Part shown: in pieces, positions 48,171 through 58,629 of the stretch
How positions within the stretch are numbered: position 1 is the first letter of the stretch
Layout of the letters: each line of letters starts with the position of its first letter
DNA from: Gnetum montanum
Taxonomy: Eukaryota > Streptophyta > Gnetopsida > Gnetales > Gnetaceae
DNA: 64,000 nt
Direction of reading: 5' to 3'
NCBI GenBank assembly: GCA_015680685.1
Contig: MNCI01010754.1
Span: 453,156-517,155 of the forward strand
Notes under the pieces: generated by a model
What the model was told of the DNA's origin: nothing
The model's database searches: none
Seen by the model: only the letters and a program-made list of their open reading frames with translations
Translations under genes and position numbers: made by a program

Positions 48171-48521
48171 TGTTTAGAATTTTTAAGTTTTAAATGTTAA
48201 AGATTATTAAAGCCCTAGTAATTTTATAAATGAGTGGTAGTAAAATGGTAATTTTGTATACACCTTAATGAAACGTGACGAGTCAATAAGGCTGACCCTT
48301 GCAAATTTGTATTTTAAATGCATAAAATTTGCCACTGGATTCTTGGCACCATTAGAACATCTCCAAATGTGAATGCCGAATGTGAAGGCACTAGGCCTAG
48401 AATTGCTGAAAAATAGTTTCAAATTATCCACCCTGCCAGAACTGTATATGAATTGCCACCATAAAAGAAGGCTCTGCCACAACATTCAGTAATGTTTCCA
48501 TGTGTTCTGTAAAATTTTTGG

Positions 48522-49127
48522 CTATTGTAACCTTTGTTGTTGCGCTGTCCCGCCTTGCCTTGTCCTACCTTTGCCTCGGACCATGCTCTCGATCTCGTCC
48601 TTGCTAAGCTGCACTTTGTCGTTACCCGCCGTCTTGATCTTGCCCGTCACATGGAGGATGCCATTGGTGTTGATGTCGAAGCACACATTGATTTGGGGAA
48701 TGCCTCGAGGCACTGGACGGATGCCTATCAGCTTGAACTTTCCTAGCAGGTTGTTGTCCTTCATGCGGGCACGCTTGTCATCGTACACCTGCATAAGAAC
48801 GCCCACTTGATTGTCTGAGTACATGCTGAAAACTTACTCTTTCTTTGCTGATATGGTCGGGTTGTGGGGGATGAGCACCATCATGATGCCACCTACGGTC
48901 TTGATGCCTAGGGTGTCGCTGGACTCGTCGGAAAGAATGGCGGCCTATTTGGCTGCACGGTAGGCAACGACCTCGTCTAGGTTGATGCTCTTATAGAGCT
49001 CCTTGCCATTGAAAAAGTCCTGAAGTAGTTGCTGGACCTTCAGGATCCACGTAGAATCGCCCATGAGCATGATGTTGCCGATGGAGGCCTTGATGATGTG
49101 CATGATGTTGAGGTTTCTTGAAGTCAT
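48522..49127 (-). pseudogene. Hsp70 pseudogene fragment
   Basis: A piece of cytosolic-type Hsp70, the ATP-dependent chaperone. It covers the end of the nucleotide-binding domain and the start of the substrate-binding domain: [35 protein letters not shown], then [59 protein letters not shown] and KDEIESMV. One frame spans the fragment with two stops (plus 48945-48947 and about 48836), both where Hsp70 has Gln. About a dozen residues, including the DLLLLDV interdomain linker, are missing at ILSDESSDTLGIKTVGG, and more before KDEIE. It is much richer in GC than its surroundings. Confidence 0.9.
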
Positions 49128-49199
49128 CTAAGAAACAAAGGCCAAGAAATGGTACTGTAAGATCTGTTAAACTGTTGCATAAATGGAACATAAGTAGAA

Positions 49200-49880
49200 C
49201 CTAAGCACTATATTTTGGTTCCTTTAAAATCTTTATAGATCAAGGTTACCATTGTATCAATTTCAGGCTTTTTGGGAATATTGGCAGATTTGTGGTATGG
49301 TATGTCTCATACCATTGCACAAATGGAGTGACTTGACGTTCCCATTTTGAATCATAATAATAATAATGTTGTAAATAAAATGTGGAGCATGGAAAAGCCA
49401 GAGACTGAGCTCTCAGGCACTCAAGATAATGCACCTCTGCACTTTGCTGTGCTAATTTTGGAGGTTGAATCTATCGAGTCCAGTCCTTATGCTGCAGTTG
49501 ATTGATTTTGGCAGTCTCTACTTTTGCGCTGACGTTACTCTGTTATTCTTTAAAAAATTTGTTATTTTCCAAAGACCTTAAGACTTGGGAGAATATTTGA
49601 AATTTATTCTTTTTCTCTCAAACTGAAATTTTTCCCACTTCTCCAAAAACTCTTAACCAATTTTATCATGTCAACCTATACCATGAAATGGCCAAATGTG
49701 CCAACATTTCTGCCCCCTTAAAAAGCTTAAAAATTATGGAATCCCATTTTAAAACTGAACTGTACTGAAGCTTTCATTAAATTTTTATAACTCAACAGAT
49801 AAATCTTTTTGGAGGAAAATTTCCATCAAACATAATGTTTAATGGTATAAAAACCTCATTCCTAAGAAAAACAACAAACT
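49200..49880. other. No recognisable gene
   Basis: AT-rich sequence between the Hsp70 fragment and the RT fragment. Short frames on both strands match nothing I recognise. Confidence 0.4.
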
Positions 49881-49908
49881 GTACATTAGCAAGTCCTTCA
49901 TTTATGGA

Positions 49909-50640
49909 CTATTCTTGAGATGGGGAGAGAATGGTGAGGATTACTCTGGTAGGAATCCTCATATCTCTAACCTTCTCATAAGCAAGCTTTGAAGTGATGA
50001 ATGCTATTCTGTATCTATCATTCTTATCTACCATGATTTGATTATAACCTAAGAAGCCATCTAAGAAAAAATATACTTGACAACCTGAGACTTTAATAAA
50101 AATCTCATCAATTCTTGGAAGTGGATACATATCCTTTTTTGAGGCATCATTCAGATTTCTAAATTCTACACAAAGCCTTATATCACCATTTTTCTTTCTG
50201 ACTAGAATAAGGTTAGCAAGCCATGTTGAATATTGTATTGGATATATGATTCCTGCTTGTAACAACTTCTTGATTTTGGTTTCCATAGTTGGTTCAAATG
50301 ATGGATTAAATTTCCTTTATTTTTGCTTGACTATTTTACAACCTTCAATTAAAGGAATTTTATGTGTCATCACATCTTGCCTAAAATATTTAAGATCATC
50401 ATAAGACCAAGCAAAATTGTCCAAATTATTTCTTAGAAATGTTAACAAGTTTTGCTTGAAACTCGAATCTCTTTACTTTGTAACATTCAAAATCTTTGGC
50501 ATCCTGTCTAATTCAAAATTCATTGCCTTCAAAGCTTGACTATTTGGGTTTTGTATATCCTTCCCAGTGAGTAAATTTTTCTTGAACTCATTTTCCAAGT
50601 CAATCATCCTTTTTGGAATGAAATTAGCTATTCAACTAGT
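49909..50640 (-). pseudogene. Ty3/gypsy RT fragment
   Basis: Lead-in FRNNLDNFAWSYDDLKYFRQD and HKIPLIEGCKIVKQK (about 50440-50330) are followed by RT blocks ETKIKKLLQAGIIYP, ANLILVRKKNGDIRLCVEFR, NLNDASKKDMYPLPRIDE and YFFLDGFLGYNQIMVDKND (50286-50030). After AFIT the match to RT ends, before the catalytic YxDD, so palm and thumb are missing. The fragment is only about 130 bp from a tRNA-Asp primer site and LTR6 (50793), so gag and protease have been deleted between them. It may be the only pol remnant of the TGATGAG family in this window (inference). Confidence 0.8.
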
Positions 50641-50772
50641 AATAAATAGTCATTATGATATTCAGTTTATGTTTGTAACTTTAATCAATATAAAATATTC
50701 TAAAAGATATAAATTTGAAAATTTCTACAACAATCATGTAAAATGATAACTAGAACTAAAATACTAACACTA

Positions 50773-50790
50773 ACCTCAGCAATGATGCCA
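50773..50790 (-). other. Decayed tRNA-Asp primer-binding site
   Basis: ACCTCAGCAATGATGCCA against TCCCCGGCAACGGCGCCA: 12 of 18 match, and five of the six changes are transitions. It lies 2 bp from LTR6. Confidence 0.55.
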
Positions 50791-50792
50791 AA

Positions 50793-51190
50793 TAATGAGT
50801 ATCAAGTCTGTCCAACACCAAATCATACAATCTATAAGTGTCACAATAGATCATGTTATAATCTATAAATGAAATAACAACAATATTTAGCTGAGTTAGG
50901 TATTTTCATATTGTTGTTTTCCCAAATATACTTATAGTGGTTCTTAATACATATAGTTAAGTATAGTTGAGGCACATGATCAATAATATTGTAGCAGCCA
51001 TATTTGGTAATTATATAGAAAAGAAAATATATCTAATTAACTAAGAACATGGAGAAAATCTTATTCTAGCTTAGGGTAATAAGTGTTCATTTCATAAACC
51101 TTCCTATAACACCTCTTAACTAACCATCTTGATAAATTATTATTATGACTCAAACATATGTCTTGTAGCTTATGGAAATCTTTGTTGATA
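50793..51190 (-). mobile_element. LTR6 of the TGATGAG family, truncated
   Basis: Starts TAATGAGTATCAAG. Diverged but collinear with LTR1 through 'ccaaatcatac', 'ttgttgttttcccaaatatactta' and 'tagttaagta..gaggcacatgat'. It loses similarity near 51190, where the LINE-like ORF starts. Confidence 0.6.
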
Positions 51191-51231
51191 GTCATAGAAA
51201 TGGTTAGTATTAATTTGAGGCAAAAAGGTGT

Positions 51232-52180
51232 TTGGCATTAATATTACATGCAATGCTACCAGATTTAGTAGGCAATCCTTCAAGTGGAACCATCGCATCT
51301 TTACCATTCTACAAATTGCCTAATCATTTATATAAATCTACTACTCAAGAAATTTCTAGAATCTATGTTTTCATGCAAATTTTGGATTATTTACCACATT
51401 CCTCACATTTTCTAAATCATTTAAATTTGGTTTAGAAAGATCAAGGTTTGGATGTCATCCATGCTCATTACTTGTCAAACTTATTTTTCCTAATAGAATT
51501 TGTTGATTTGAAAATGGTTTTTAAGGCCCTTGATATCAGTGTTTTTAATCATCATTATGCTTTTTTATTGATTATTTGAAAGTGGACTCCCTCTTTTAAT
51601 CTAACACCTCCTAAATTTCAAAAGGTTCCTTGTTTTGTTGAATTGTTGAATCTTTTTCTAATTTGTAAAAAAGTTGAAAGGAATATTGTCTCTCATATTG
51701 GGCTAATCAAACATTTTAAAACCCTCACTATAATTAGAAGTTTTCATAGAATTTAATATATCATTAACATGGATCTTAATTCTCTTAAGCAAGAAATTCT
51801 TTTGCATATTGGTGAAATTGATTATTTGTAGAAAGTTGCTTATTACAATCTTCCAAAGTCATGTCACTATTATCATCAAAATGATCATATGTTTGATTCA
51901 AGTCCTTTTATGTTGTGAAAAAAGGCAATGCAAGCATGTTAGCAACAAGCTATTGAAAATTCTACTAAGGTTTCTTTTGCAAATATTATAGATCCTACTA
52001 AGGTTTTTTTTACAGATGTTGGAAATCTTGTGATGATTTCTTCTATTGACATTTCAATAGTTAGCTTACCCCTTTCTTTTACTATTGTTTAACATAATAT
52101 ATCTTCAATGAAGATTTTGATGAAATCAATTTCAAAAGATTCTTTAATTCCTAAAAGGAAATAGATATATGTTACTTATA
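51232..52180 (+). pseudogene. LINE ORF1-like remnant (DUF4283 and zinc-knuckle type)
   Basis: The plus strand reads NLFFLIEFVDLKMVFKALD, KWTPSFNLTPPKFQKVPCFV and ELLNLFL (51475-51660), then DLNSLKQEILLHIGEIDYL and YYNLPKSCHYYHQNDHMFD (51770-51900). The order of a FLVEF-type strand, KWxPxFNP, a KxPVWVxLPxLPLEYW-like block and a C-terminal zinc knuckle is that of DUF4283 proteins, common as ORF1 of plant L1 LINEs. The knuckle has lost its second and last Cys (Tyr and Ser instead). Five or more in-frame stops. ORF1 proteins bind the element RNA. A LINE RT piece lies 4 kb downstream on the same strand and may once have belonged to the same insertion. Confidence 0.6.
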
Positions 52181-53036
52181 TTTTACAAAATCATATTGTT
52201 GGTTCAAATGATTTTCAAATGGTTTTTCATAATAAAAAAACATTAAGGAAGTCTATCTATTGGTGATTACACATCAAATCTTCAAAATGAACAACATATT
52301 TAAGATATTTGAATTGCTAATAATATGTTTGCAACTATTGGTTAAGTTATGGAAAAAATATATTTTGATAATGTTGATTCTATAAGGGCTTCCTCCCCTT
52401 CTACCCATTGTTGAACTTTTCATGGAATGTCTGATTTCCTACCCCATAGGGAAGGTTTTTTAGAATTGGTTTCAAGGATAAAAACCTAAAAAGGTATTTC
52501 CAAAATAGTTAGGACTTTTTCTATTGATTTGGAGTTTCTCTCTCTACAGTACTCCTCTACTTTTGTACACTGGATTTTTATTTTTAATATATATATATAT
52601 AGGGGTCCAACACCCATAGCAATGGTTAGCAAGGAGTGTGGGGTTATATGACATGTGTAGTTATATTATTTTTCATTTTTTTAAAATATGTAGATAAATT
52701 GCATTATTTGGTATTTAAAAAAGAATATTTTTTAATTAATTTTATTCTATATATGTTATGTGCACTAACCATATGAGGTTGTGTAGTCAAGTACCTTTGA
52801 CTGATAAATTTAAAAGCTCTAAGTCATGGGTTTGATTTTGGTGGGTAATGTTAAGTTATATATCTTAGGGTATATCTATATTGTAATTATTTTTGGGTCC
52901 AACATCCATCCTCAACCGTTGAATCAATAGATATTATTACGCATTGTGTGGCAAATGGCATAACTAGCATGATTTATCATTATCCTGAAAATGACTCTTT
53001 TCATATTTTTATTAGCTTATGATGACTTGAGTTCTA
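52181..53036. other. AT-rich stretch with TA microsatellite, no gene
   Basis: Contains a (TA)n tract near 52588-52605. The phrase GGGTCCAACAYCCAT occurs twice, near 52606 and 52890. Nothing else recognised. Confidence 0.5.
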
Positions 53037-53415
53037 CATTGAAGTAGGTTCACTCCAATATTAAATCACCTTCAAATACTAAATCAAGATACTATGAAAA
53101 AGATAATTAATTTTCTAGAAAACAATAAAACTAGTTATCTTCAATTATTCAATTAGAAGATTACAACAAGGTTTCCAAAACCCACAAACATCCAAAACCT
53201 TTCACTCTCAAACGATATTGCAGAGCATGAGGCTATAAAAGCACACAATGGCTATTCTCAATGCAAGACATAACCAATAAAGAGATTCTCCCACAATCCA
53301 TGACTTAAGATATCAACTCACAAGCAAGACTAGAACATGCTGGCCTACAAAATTGACCTTGGAGTTGCAACCTCTATGCACTTACTCAATGTGCTCTCCC
53401 ACGCCTTGCCCAAGT
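53037..53415 (+). repeat. 0.4-kb direct duplication, copy 1
   Basis: Starts GTAGGTTCACTCCA and runs to CTCAATGTGCTCTCCCACGCCTTG. It is clearly homologous over its whole length to 53864-54245, in the same orientation. Shared blocks include AAACTAGTTATCTTCAATTA and GCAAGACATAACCAATA. No coding signal. Confidence 0.85.
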
Positions 53416-53863
53416 TCATAAATGAATTTCATGACATCTTCTTTTTCAACTCTTCATCCCCATACAAGCATAAAACAACCAATATTTATCAATAATAATG
53501 AGATACCTAAAAAAGTTTCCTCAACTCAACTACAGGATCTCATGTTTTTTCTATCCTTCTCCCATCACCTCTCAGTTGTTTCCTTCTTCTTTTAGGTGTT
53601 TCCCAAAATAGAATGGCCAATTCCAAAAGTTTCTCGACTGTACAAGATGTCTCTAGCCTTGGAAAGATGTCTCCTATCAAATCCTAGCTTGTAGGGGATA
53701 TTTCTTCTATGCGGAAAAGATTTCACCTTCATGAGGGAGATGTCTCCTTTTGGCACAAGATGTCTGGCATAAGATGTCTTCTCTTCTACAAAACGTCTTT
53801 TCTAAGAAGACTGTACTCTAGACAAGACATCTTCTCTAATCCCAAGATGTCTTCTATTAGCTT
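53416..53863. other. Spacer between duplicated blocks
   Basis: Short AAGATGTCTYCT words recur about ten times (53640-53860). No gene. Confidence 0.6.
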
Positions 53864-54245
53864 GGAGTAGGTTTACTCCACTAATTAATCACTTTCAAAT
53901 ACTAAATCTAGATATTATGCAAAGAGAAAAAAAATTTTGAAAACAAGAAAACTAGTTATCTTCAATTAATTGATTAGAAGATTATAATCAGGTTCCCAAA
54001 ACCCACAAAGAGCAAAACCTTTCATACTAAAATGATATTGTAGAGCATGAGGCTTTACAACCATACAATGGTTATTCTCAATGCAAGACATAACCAATAG
54101 AGAGATTCTCCCATATCCCACGAATGAGATCTCAACAAACAAGCAAGATTAAAACAAACAGGTCTACACAATTGACCTTGGAGCTACAACCTCTATGCAC
54201 TCACTCAATGTGCTTTTCCCACACCTTGTCTAATCTCATCTCATA
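53864..54245 (+). repeat. 0.4-kb direct duplication, copy 2
   Basis: Second copy of the 53037-53415 block, offset by about 827 bp. Diverged by scattered substitutions and small gaps. Confidence 0.85.
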
Positions 54246-54292
54246 ACTCTCTCTTTCTCATTACCATCTCCCCAACAATAGGGAATCATAAT

Positions 54293-55155
54293 TGATGAGT
54301 GGCTAGGTACCCCTACACTCAACCATACGAATACGAGCGTTCATGCACGATCTGGTCGAACTCCGCGGACAGGCTAGTTGTGGTATCTAGATAGTTACAC
54401 GTTGATCGCAGTTCACTATCTTCGCACCTGGACTAGTATTTTCTTTGTCACGTATGGTTTAGTCCAAAGTGAGGCGTATGATGTGATCCCAAACTACTGC
54501 TACTCCTAGAGACAATGGAGAATAATATTGATTAAACTATTGAGTAATAGGAAATGAAGTCTAAGCTAACCTAAGTGCGATGAGCATCCGTTCCTTAATC
54601 ATCTGTACACATCTTGGACCTCATGCATAACTACTACTAGGATTACCAAGCACAGATCCTAGGTGCGCTGCTGGGTTACCAAGTAGTCACACTTAAATGC
54701 TCGTGATTAAGTCATACGCATTCCGCATTTAACAACAAGAATAATAAATGATGATAAATAAATATTAACTAAGAAAGCAATAAATAACAATAAAAATTAA
54801 ACAATTAAACTAAGTGAATGCTGTAATGATGAAGTAATCTCGATCTTTATTTTTGGTCATGTGTGCATCCAAGTAGGTCACACTCGAATAAAGGTTCCAT
54901 ACAATTACAAGCATCACACTGCGGGCATGCACTGGGAAAATAATCTAACTCCTACGGAAACAAACTGAAAGAGTCTAGCTACAAATGATAAAAGGATGCC
55001 TAAATGAGGTGGAAGGCCCTCTTATTTATAGGTCGGGATAGGTGGCTACGTAAACGGGGCCTCGTCAATGCAGCGTTGCTATGTCGATGGGGCCCTGTCA
55101 ATGCGGCCACGTATATGTGGCCCAGTCGACGCATCGAATGATTAGCACTTCATCA
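54293..55155 (-). mobile_element. LTR4 of the TGATGAG family (863 bp), 3' LTR
   Basis: Runs TGATGAGTGGCTAGG to CACTTCATCA. A minus-strand TATA box lies at 55023-55031. U3 (55035-55150) has its own CpG-rich short repeats of GTCGATG/GGGGCC/GTCAATGCGGCC type, unlike LTR1. Directly to the right lies a polypurine tract (plus TACCCCCACGAC, 55156-55167), so this is the 3' LTR of a minus-strand element whose last coding stretch is at 55330-55660. Confidence 0.85.
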
Positions 55156-55329
55156 TACCCCCACGACTAAATAACAACTCATCCTCGACTCAAAGAAAGT
55201 GAGGAACAAGCTCAATTGAATACATAGTGGATAGGTATGGGATTATTGACTGACTATAAATTTATTCATGCTGCAGTGGAGAATTAAACAAAATTTGGAC
55301 ACATACACAAAAGATAAAACTTGCAGAAC

Positions 55330-55660
55330 TCATGGGGTTCCCGATAGTGGTGGCTCCTCCATGGGTGCCTTTCCTTTGTCCTATGCATCAGGCTTTTGAG
55401 ATAGATACCATTGAAGAAGCACTTGACGTTTCTCCTCTTCTATTTGAGGATTATGAGCCATCCATGCTAATGTTCCAATGTTTGATGGAGTCGGCACTTT
55501 TCATAGACACGGAATCTATGGGAACACTTGATTGGCCTTGACATGCCATGCCGCAAATAGCCGTCATTCCTCTTCATAGGCTCGGGCCCTAACCTCTACC
55601 TCCCCCAGGTCGTTTGGTTGCATCGTGAGAAGGTCCTCCTTGTTGTCTTCTTTTAGGACC
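55330..55660 (-). pseudogene. C-terminal piece of a coiled-coil element ORF
   Basis: Minus strand: ARAYEEE*RLFAAWHVKANQ, then TPSNIGTLAWMA and QIEEEKRQVLLQWYLSQKP. It matches the end of the long ORF at 61430-64000 (AYEEERSLFAAWYVKANQ, SSNIGTLALMAQ). It sits just before the polypurine tract of LTR4. The upstream part is lost near 55660. Confidence 0.7.
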
Positions 55661-56059
55661 ATCTATAATCACACAAAGATCAATTGTTAGTAAGGTTATT
55701 AAAAAGAGTTTAATGATTTCATACCTTACTCATTGCCTTTAATAAATGTTGAATTCTTTAATTAGTGTGATTTAGAGTTAGAAATTTTTCAAGGAAGTTG
55801 CTCTAAAAGTTTAATGTCAGACCTAGTTTTGAGGAACATTTGATAAAAGAATGACAAAGGAAAGAATAGATTTGGAAATGAAATACTCGAAGGGTATAAG
55901 ATGATGTGGTGGTGTGCAACAAGTACAAATTACAAAAGTCATGCAAGTGGGTCCTCCCCAAAGCTAGTTCCAACCTATATGCCCTTGCGTATCCACACCT
56001 TAAGATGTCCGTAGGCATTAGAAGGGTTCAATGTAATCTATACCAATGCAACAATAATA

Positions 56060-56170
56060 ACCACTCTAATAATTAGAGTAACTACTCTAGTAATAGCTAC
56101 TCTAATAATTAGAGTAACCGCCCTAATAATAAGCATCCTAATAATTAGAGTTACCACTCTCATCAAGAGG
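56060..56170 (+). repeat. CTCTAATAATTAGAGTAAC array (left arm)
   Basis: Four or so copies of CTCTAATAATTAGAG separated by TAACYRC. It is the inverted counterpart of the array at 56500-56645. Confidence 0.8.
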
Positions 56171-56244
56171 GCTTATAAAATTAACATCATTTCTAGAGTG
56201 CTCTTTAACACTCTATAAGTTTCAACATATAAAAAGTTTCTCTT

Positions 56245-56499
56245 GGTAAAAATATTAATAAAGGTATGATTTGTCTTCTTCCTAAGAATGGAGATCCTCT
56301 ACATATGGGCAATTAGAGGCCTATTACTCTTCTTAATAATAGATATAAAATTCTTGCTAAATGCATGAATTGAAAAATTTAGAAGATTATTAAATGTATC
56401 ATTAGACTTGAGCAAACCAATTTTGTTAAAAGTAGATATATGTTAAATAATGTTATTGCAACTTGGAAAGGAATGCAGTGGACTTTTGATACTAAGTGA
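56245..56499 (+). pseudogene. L1-type LINE reverse transcriptase fragment
   Basis: The plus strand reads KGMICLLPKNGDPLHMGN*R, PITLLNNRYKILAKCMN and LEQTNFVKSRYMLNNVIATW. This is the start of a non-LTR RT: (I/L)PKxGDP..NWRPITLLN..YKILAK..R.., then EQxxFVKGRxIxDN. Three in-frame stops sit where Trp, Arg and Gln or similar are expected (N*RPI, N*KI, I*KII). Only about 80 residues remain; the catalytic FADD region is absent. Arrays of inverted short repeats lie on both sides. Confidence 0.8.
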
Positions 56500-56645
56500 T
56501 GAAACAGTTACTCTAATTATTAAAGTGGTGATTATTAGAGCAATTACTCTAATTATTAGAGCAATTACTCTAATTATTAGAGTAGTTATTATTAGAATAA
56601 TTACTCTAATTATTAGAGTGGTTACTCTAATTATTATAGCAGTTA
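56500..56645 (+). repeat. GTTACTCTAATTATTAGAG array (right arm)
   Basis: Six or seven copies of ACTCTAATTATTAGAG, the reverse complement of the left array. Together they could fold into a long stem around the LINE RT piece. Confidence 0.8.
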
Positions 56646-56910
56646 TAATCCCTCTGTTTGTACTGAACCTTCATCTTCACGGTCTCCTTGTTTGTCAGTT
56701 TAAAGAATTCACATCTAATTTCCTCATATATCTAGAAGAATGCTCAAGGACAGGACAATTGTGCTGTTGTGCATTGCTTCTCAAGGTGGGGAAGCTCTAT
56801 GGATCACTTTGGTTTATTTAGGGAAAAGGTTATAATGAGGCTTGAAATATTAAATTATTAAAAGGTATAAATTTTTTTGAAAATATACCATTTTTATTAA
56901 AGTAAACCTA

Positions 56911-57096
56911 GTAAAGTATTCTTATGTATAAATATTCAAGTATTTTAGTATAAAAATTTGTGTTATTGCGTCTGCACTCTTTCGTGTCTTATTTAAACTT
57001 AGAAAGCAATATTGTTGACAACCTATGAATTTTAGAAATAAACTAAAAACACAATATCATTTATTATGAAGATAAATATATAATAGTGTTTGTAAT
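56911..57096 (+). repeat. 185-bp dispersed repeat, copy 1
   Basis: GTAAAGTATTCTTATG...AGTGTTTGTAAT. It is nearly identical to the reverse complement of 60203-60387. No terminal inverted repeat is evident within the unit. No coding signal. Confidence 0.85.
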
Positions 57097-58625
57097 TTCA
57101 AATACTTAGTCCAAAATCTAACATTTCAGGTACAGCCAAATCCTTTTTATTCACTCAAAAATTCTTCAATTTCATGCAAAAAGGTATTAGAAACACATAA
57201 ATTCTGCCTCAAATACTAAGCTGTACAATCATTCATATGGTATTGATCAAATAACTAATTCTTTAAAGCTATCCTTTCCTCTATCTTTGGGAGAGATGCC
57301 AACTACTACATGGTTGGACTATTGTAATGGAAAATAAATAATTATAGTCGTAAAGCTATGTCAAGAGATAAAATTTCTTTTGGGAATTATTATGGGTATG
57401 TAATGGCTCACCTTACTAACACAAAATTTACAACTGCCATAGCCAGAATTATTTAACATTGGTTCTGATTTTCTTTTCAACATAAAAATCAATTATCAGT
57501 GAATCAACTTTTGGATTTCTTTAATTTGAGAAATAGTAAGATTCTCTCATCTATATATAATAGATATACATCATAAATATATAGCTAAACTTGTTATTGT
57601 TATAGCATTTAGAGTAGTCGTTGATATTATAGTCATATTATGGTTTTGAGAAAAATTAATGAAAACCATAAGATTTTTCCATTTCATTTATTTAAAAGTG
57701 ATTATATTTTTATTATTTACATCTTTTGTAAATTCAAGTGAATGCTATTTTATATTTGGTTTACATAAGTTAGGACTTTGAAAGATATTAATTTCAATGT
57801 TTAAAAAAATTTGAACTTTGAAGAATTTTTTAGAAAGGTTTTCTAAGTTTGTTTTAATTCCAAGATTTCATGATTTAGTATTCAATAGATGATAATTCCA
57901 TTGTTTAAGTTAAAATTTAGATATTTAATTTATCTTCAAGGCCTTCCAACATTTACTTAATTTTTTAAGGTTAAATGTATCTTTAATCTATTTAAGTTCT
58001 TGCATTTCATATGCAGGTTCAATAATTTGAGCATGCATGTGGTGTTCAATTATCAATTCACATGAGTATTTAGTAATCGTGTTGATAATCCTAAAATATC
58101 TAACCTTACGTCAAATAATCCCATTTCTTTTCTATTGACATCAGTGTTGGGTTACAATATCCCTGTGGGATACACACTAATATCTCTCAAACCATGTGAG
58201 GACACTTACTGAAATTAGAATCCCCAACGTTAAGCTGATGTGAAATTTTCTATCTTCACCATTTAGATAAATATTTTTATGATCAAAATAATCATGATCA
58301 TATATTAAAACCTTAACTTCATGAGTTTGACTGCATTTATTATAGATTAAATTAATGAAATGCTAATGCAGATATTGTTTGAACTGTACAAAAAGAAAAT
58401 GTTGGTTTTTATCAAGAAATTTCACTCTTTGGTCTCTACTCATTGTTATCACTTGCCAGCCCTTTCAATGTTATCCCTGGTATGCTCTGGATGCAAGTTT
58501 GGCTTCTTTGGGGATGTTATTTTGTTTGTAGATCTGATACACATCCAATAGGCAGAAGGAATTTCAGTCACACCTCATTGAATATAATACAATCACATTA
58601 GATATACAGAATCTTAAAGCATATT
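57097..58625. other. AT-rich stretch, no gene seen
   Basis: No sustained frames, repeats or known motifs that I can recognise. Confidence 0.4.
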
Positions 58626-58629
58626 AGAA

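Noticed and set aside
55803-56018. 71-codon minus-strand frame
   Set aside because: No recognisable motif, and plus-strand LINE sequence follows downstream; no support for a gene.
56450-56821. Hydrophobic 123-codon frame with Ile-Ile-Arg repeats
   Set aside because: It is produced by translating the CTCTAATTATTAGAG array, not by a membrane protein gene.
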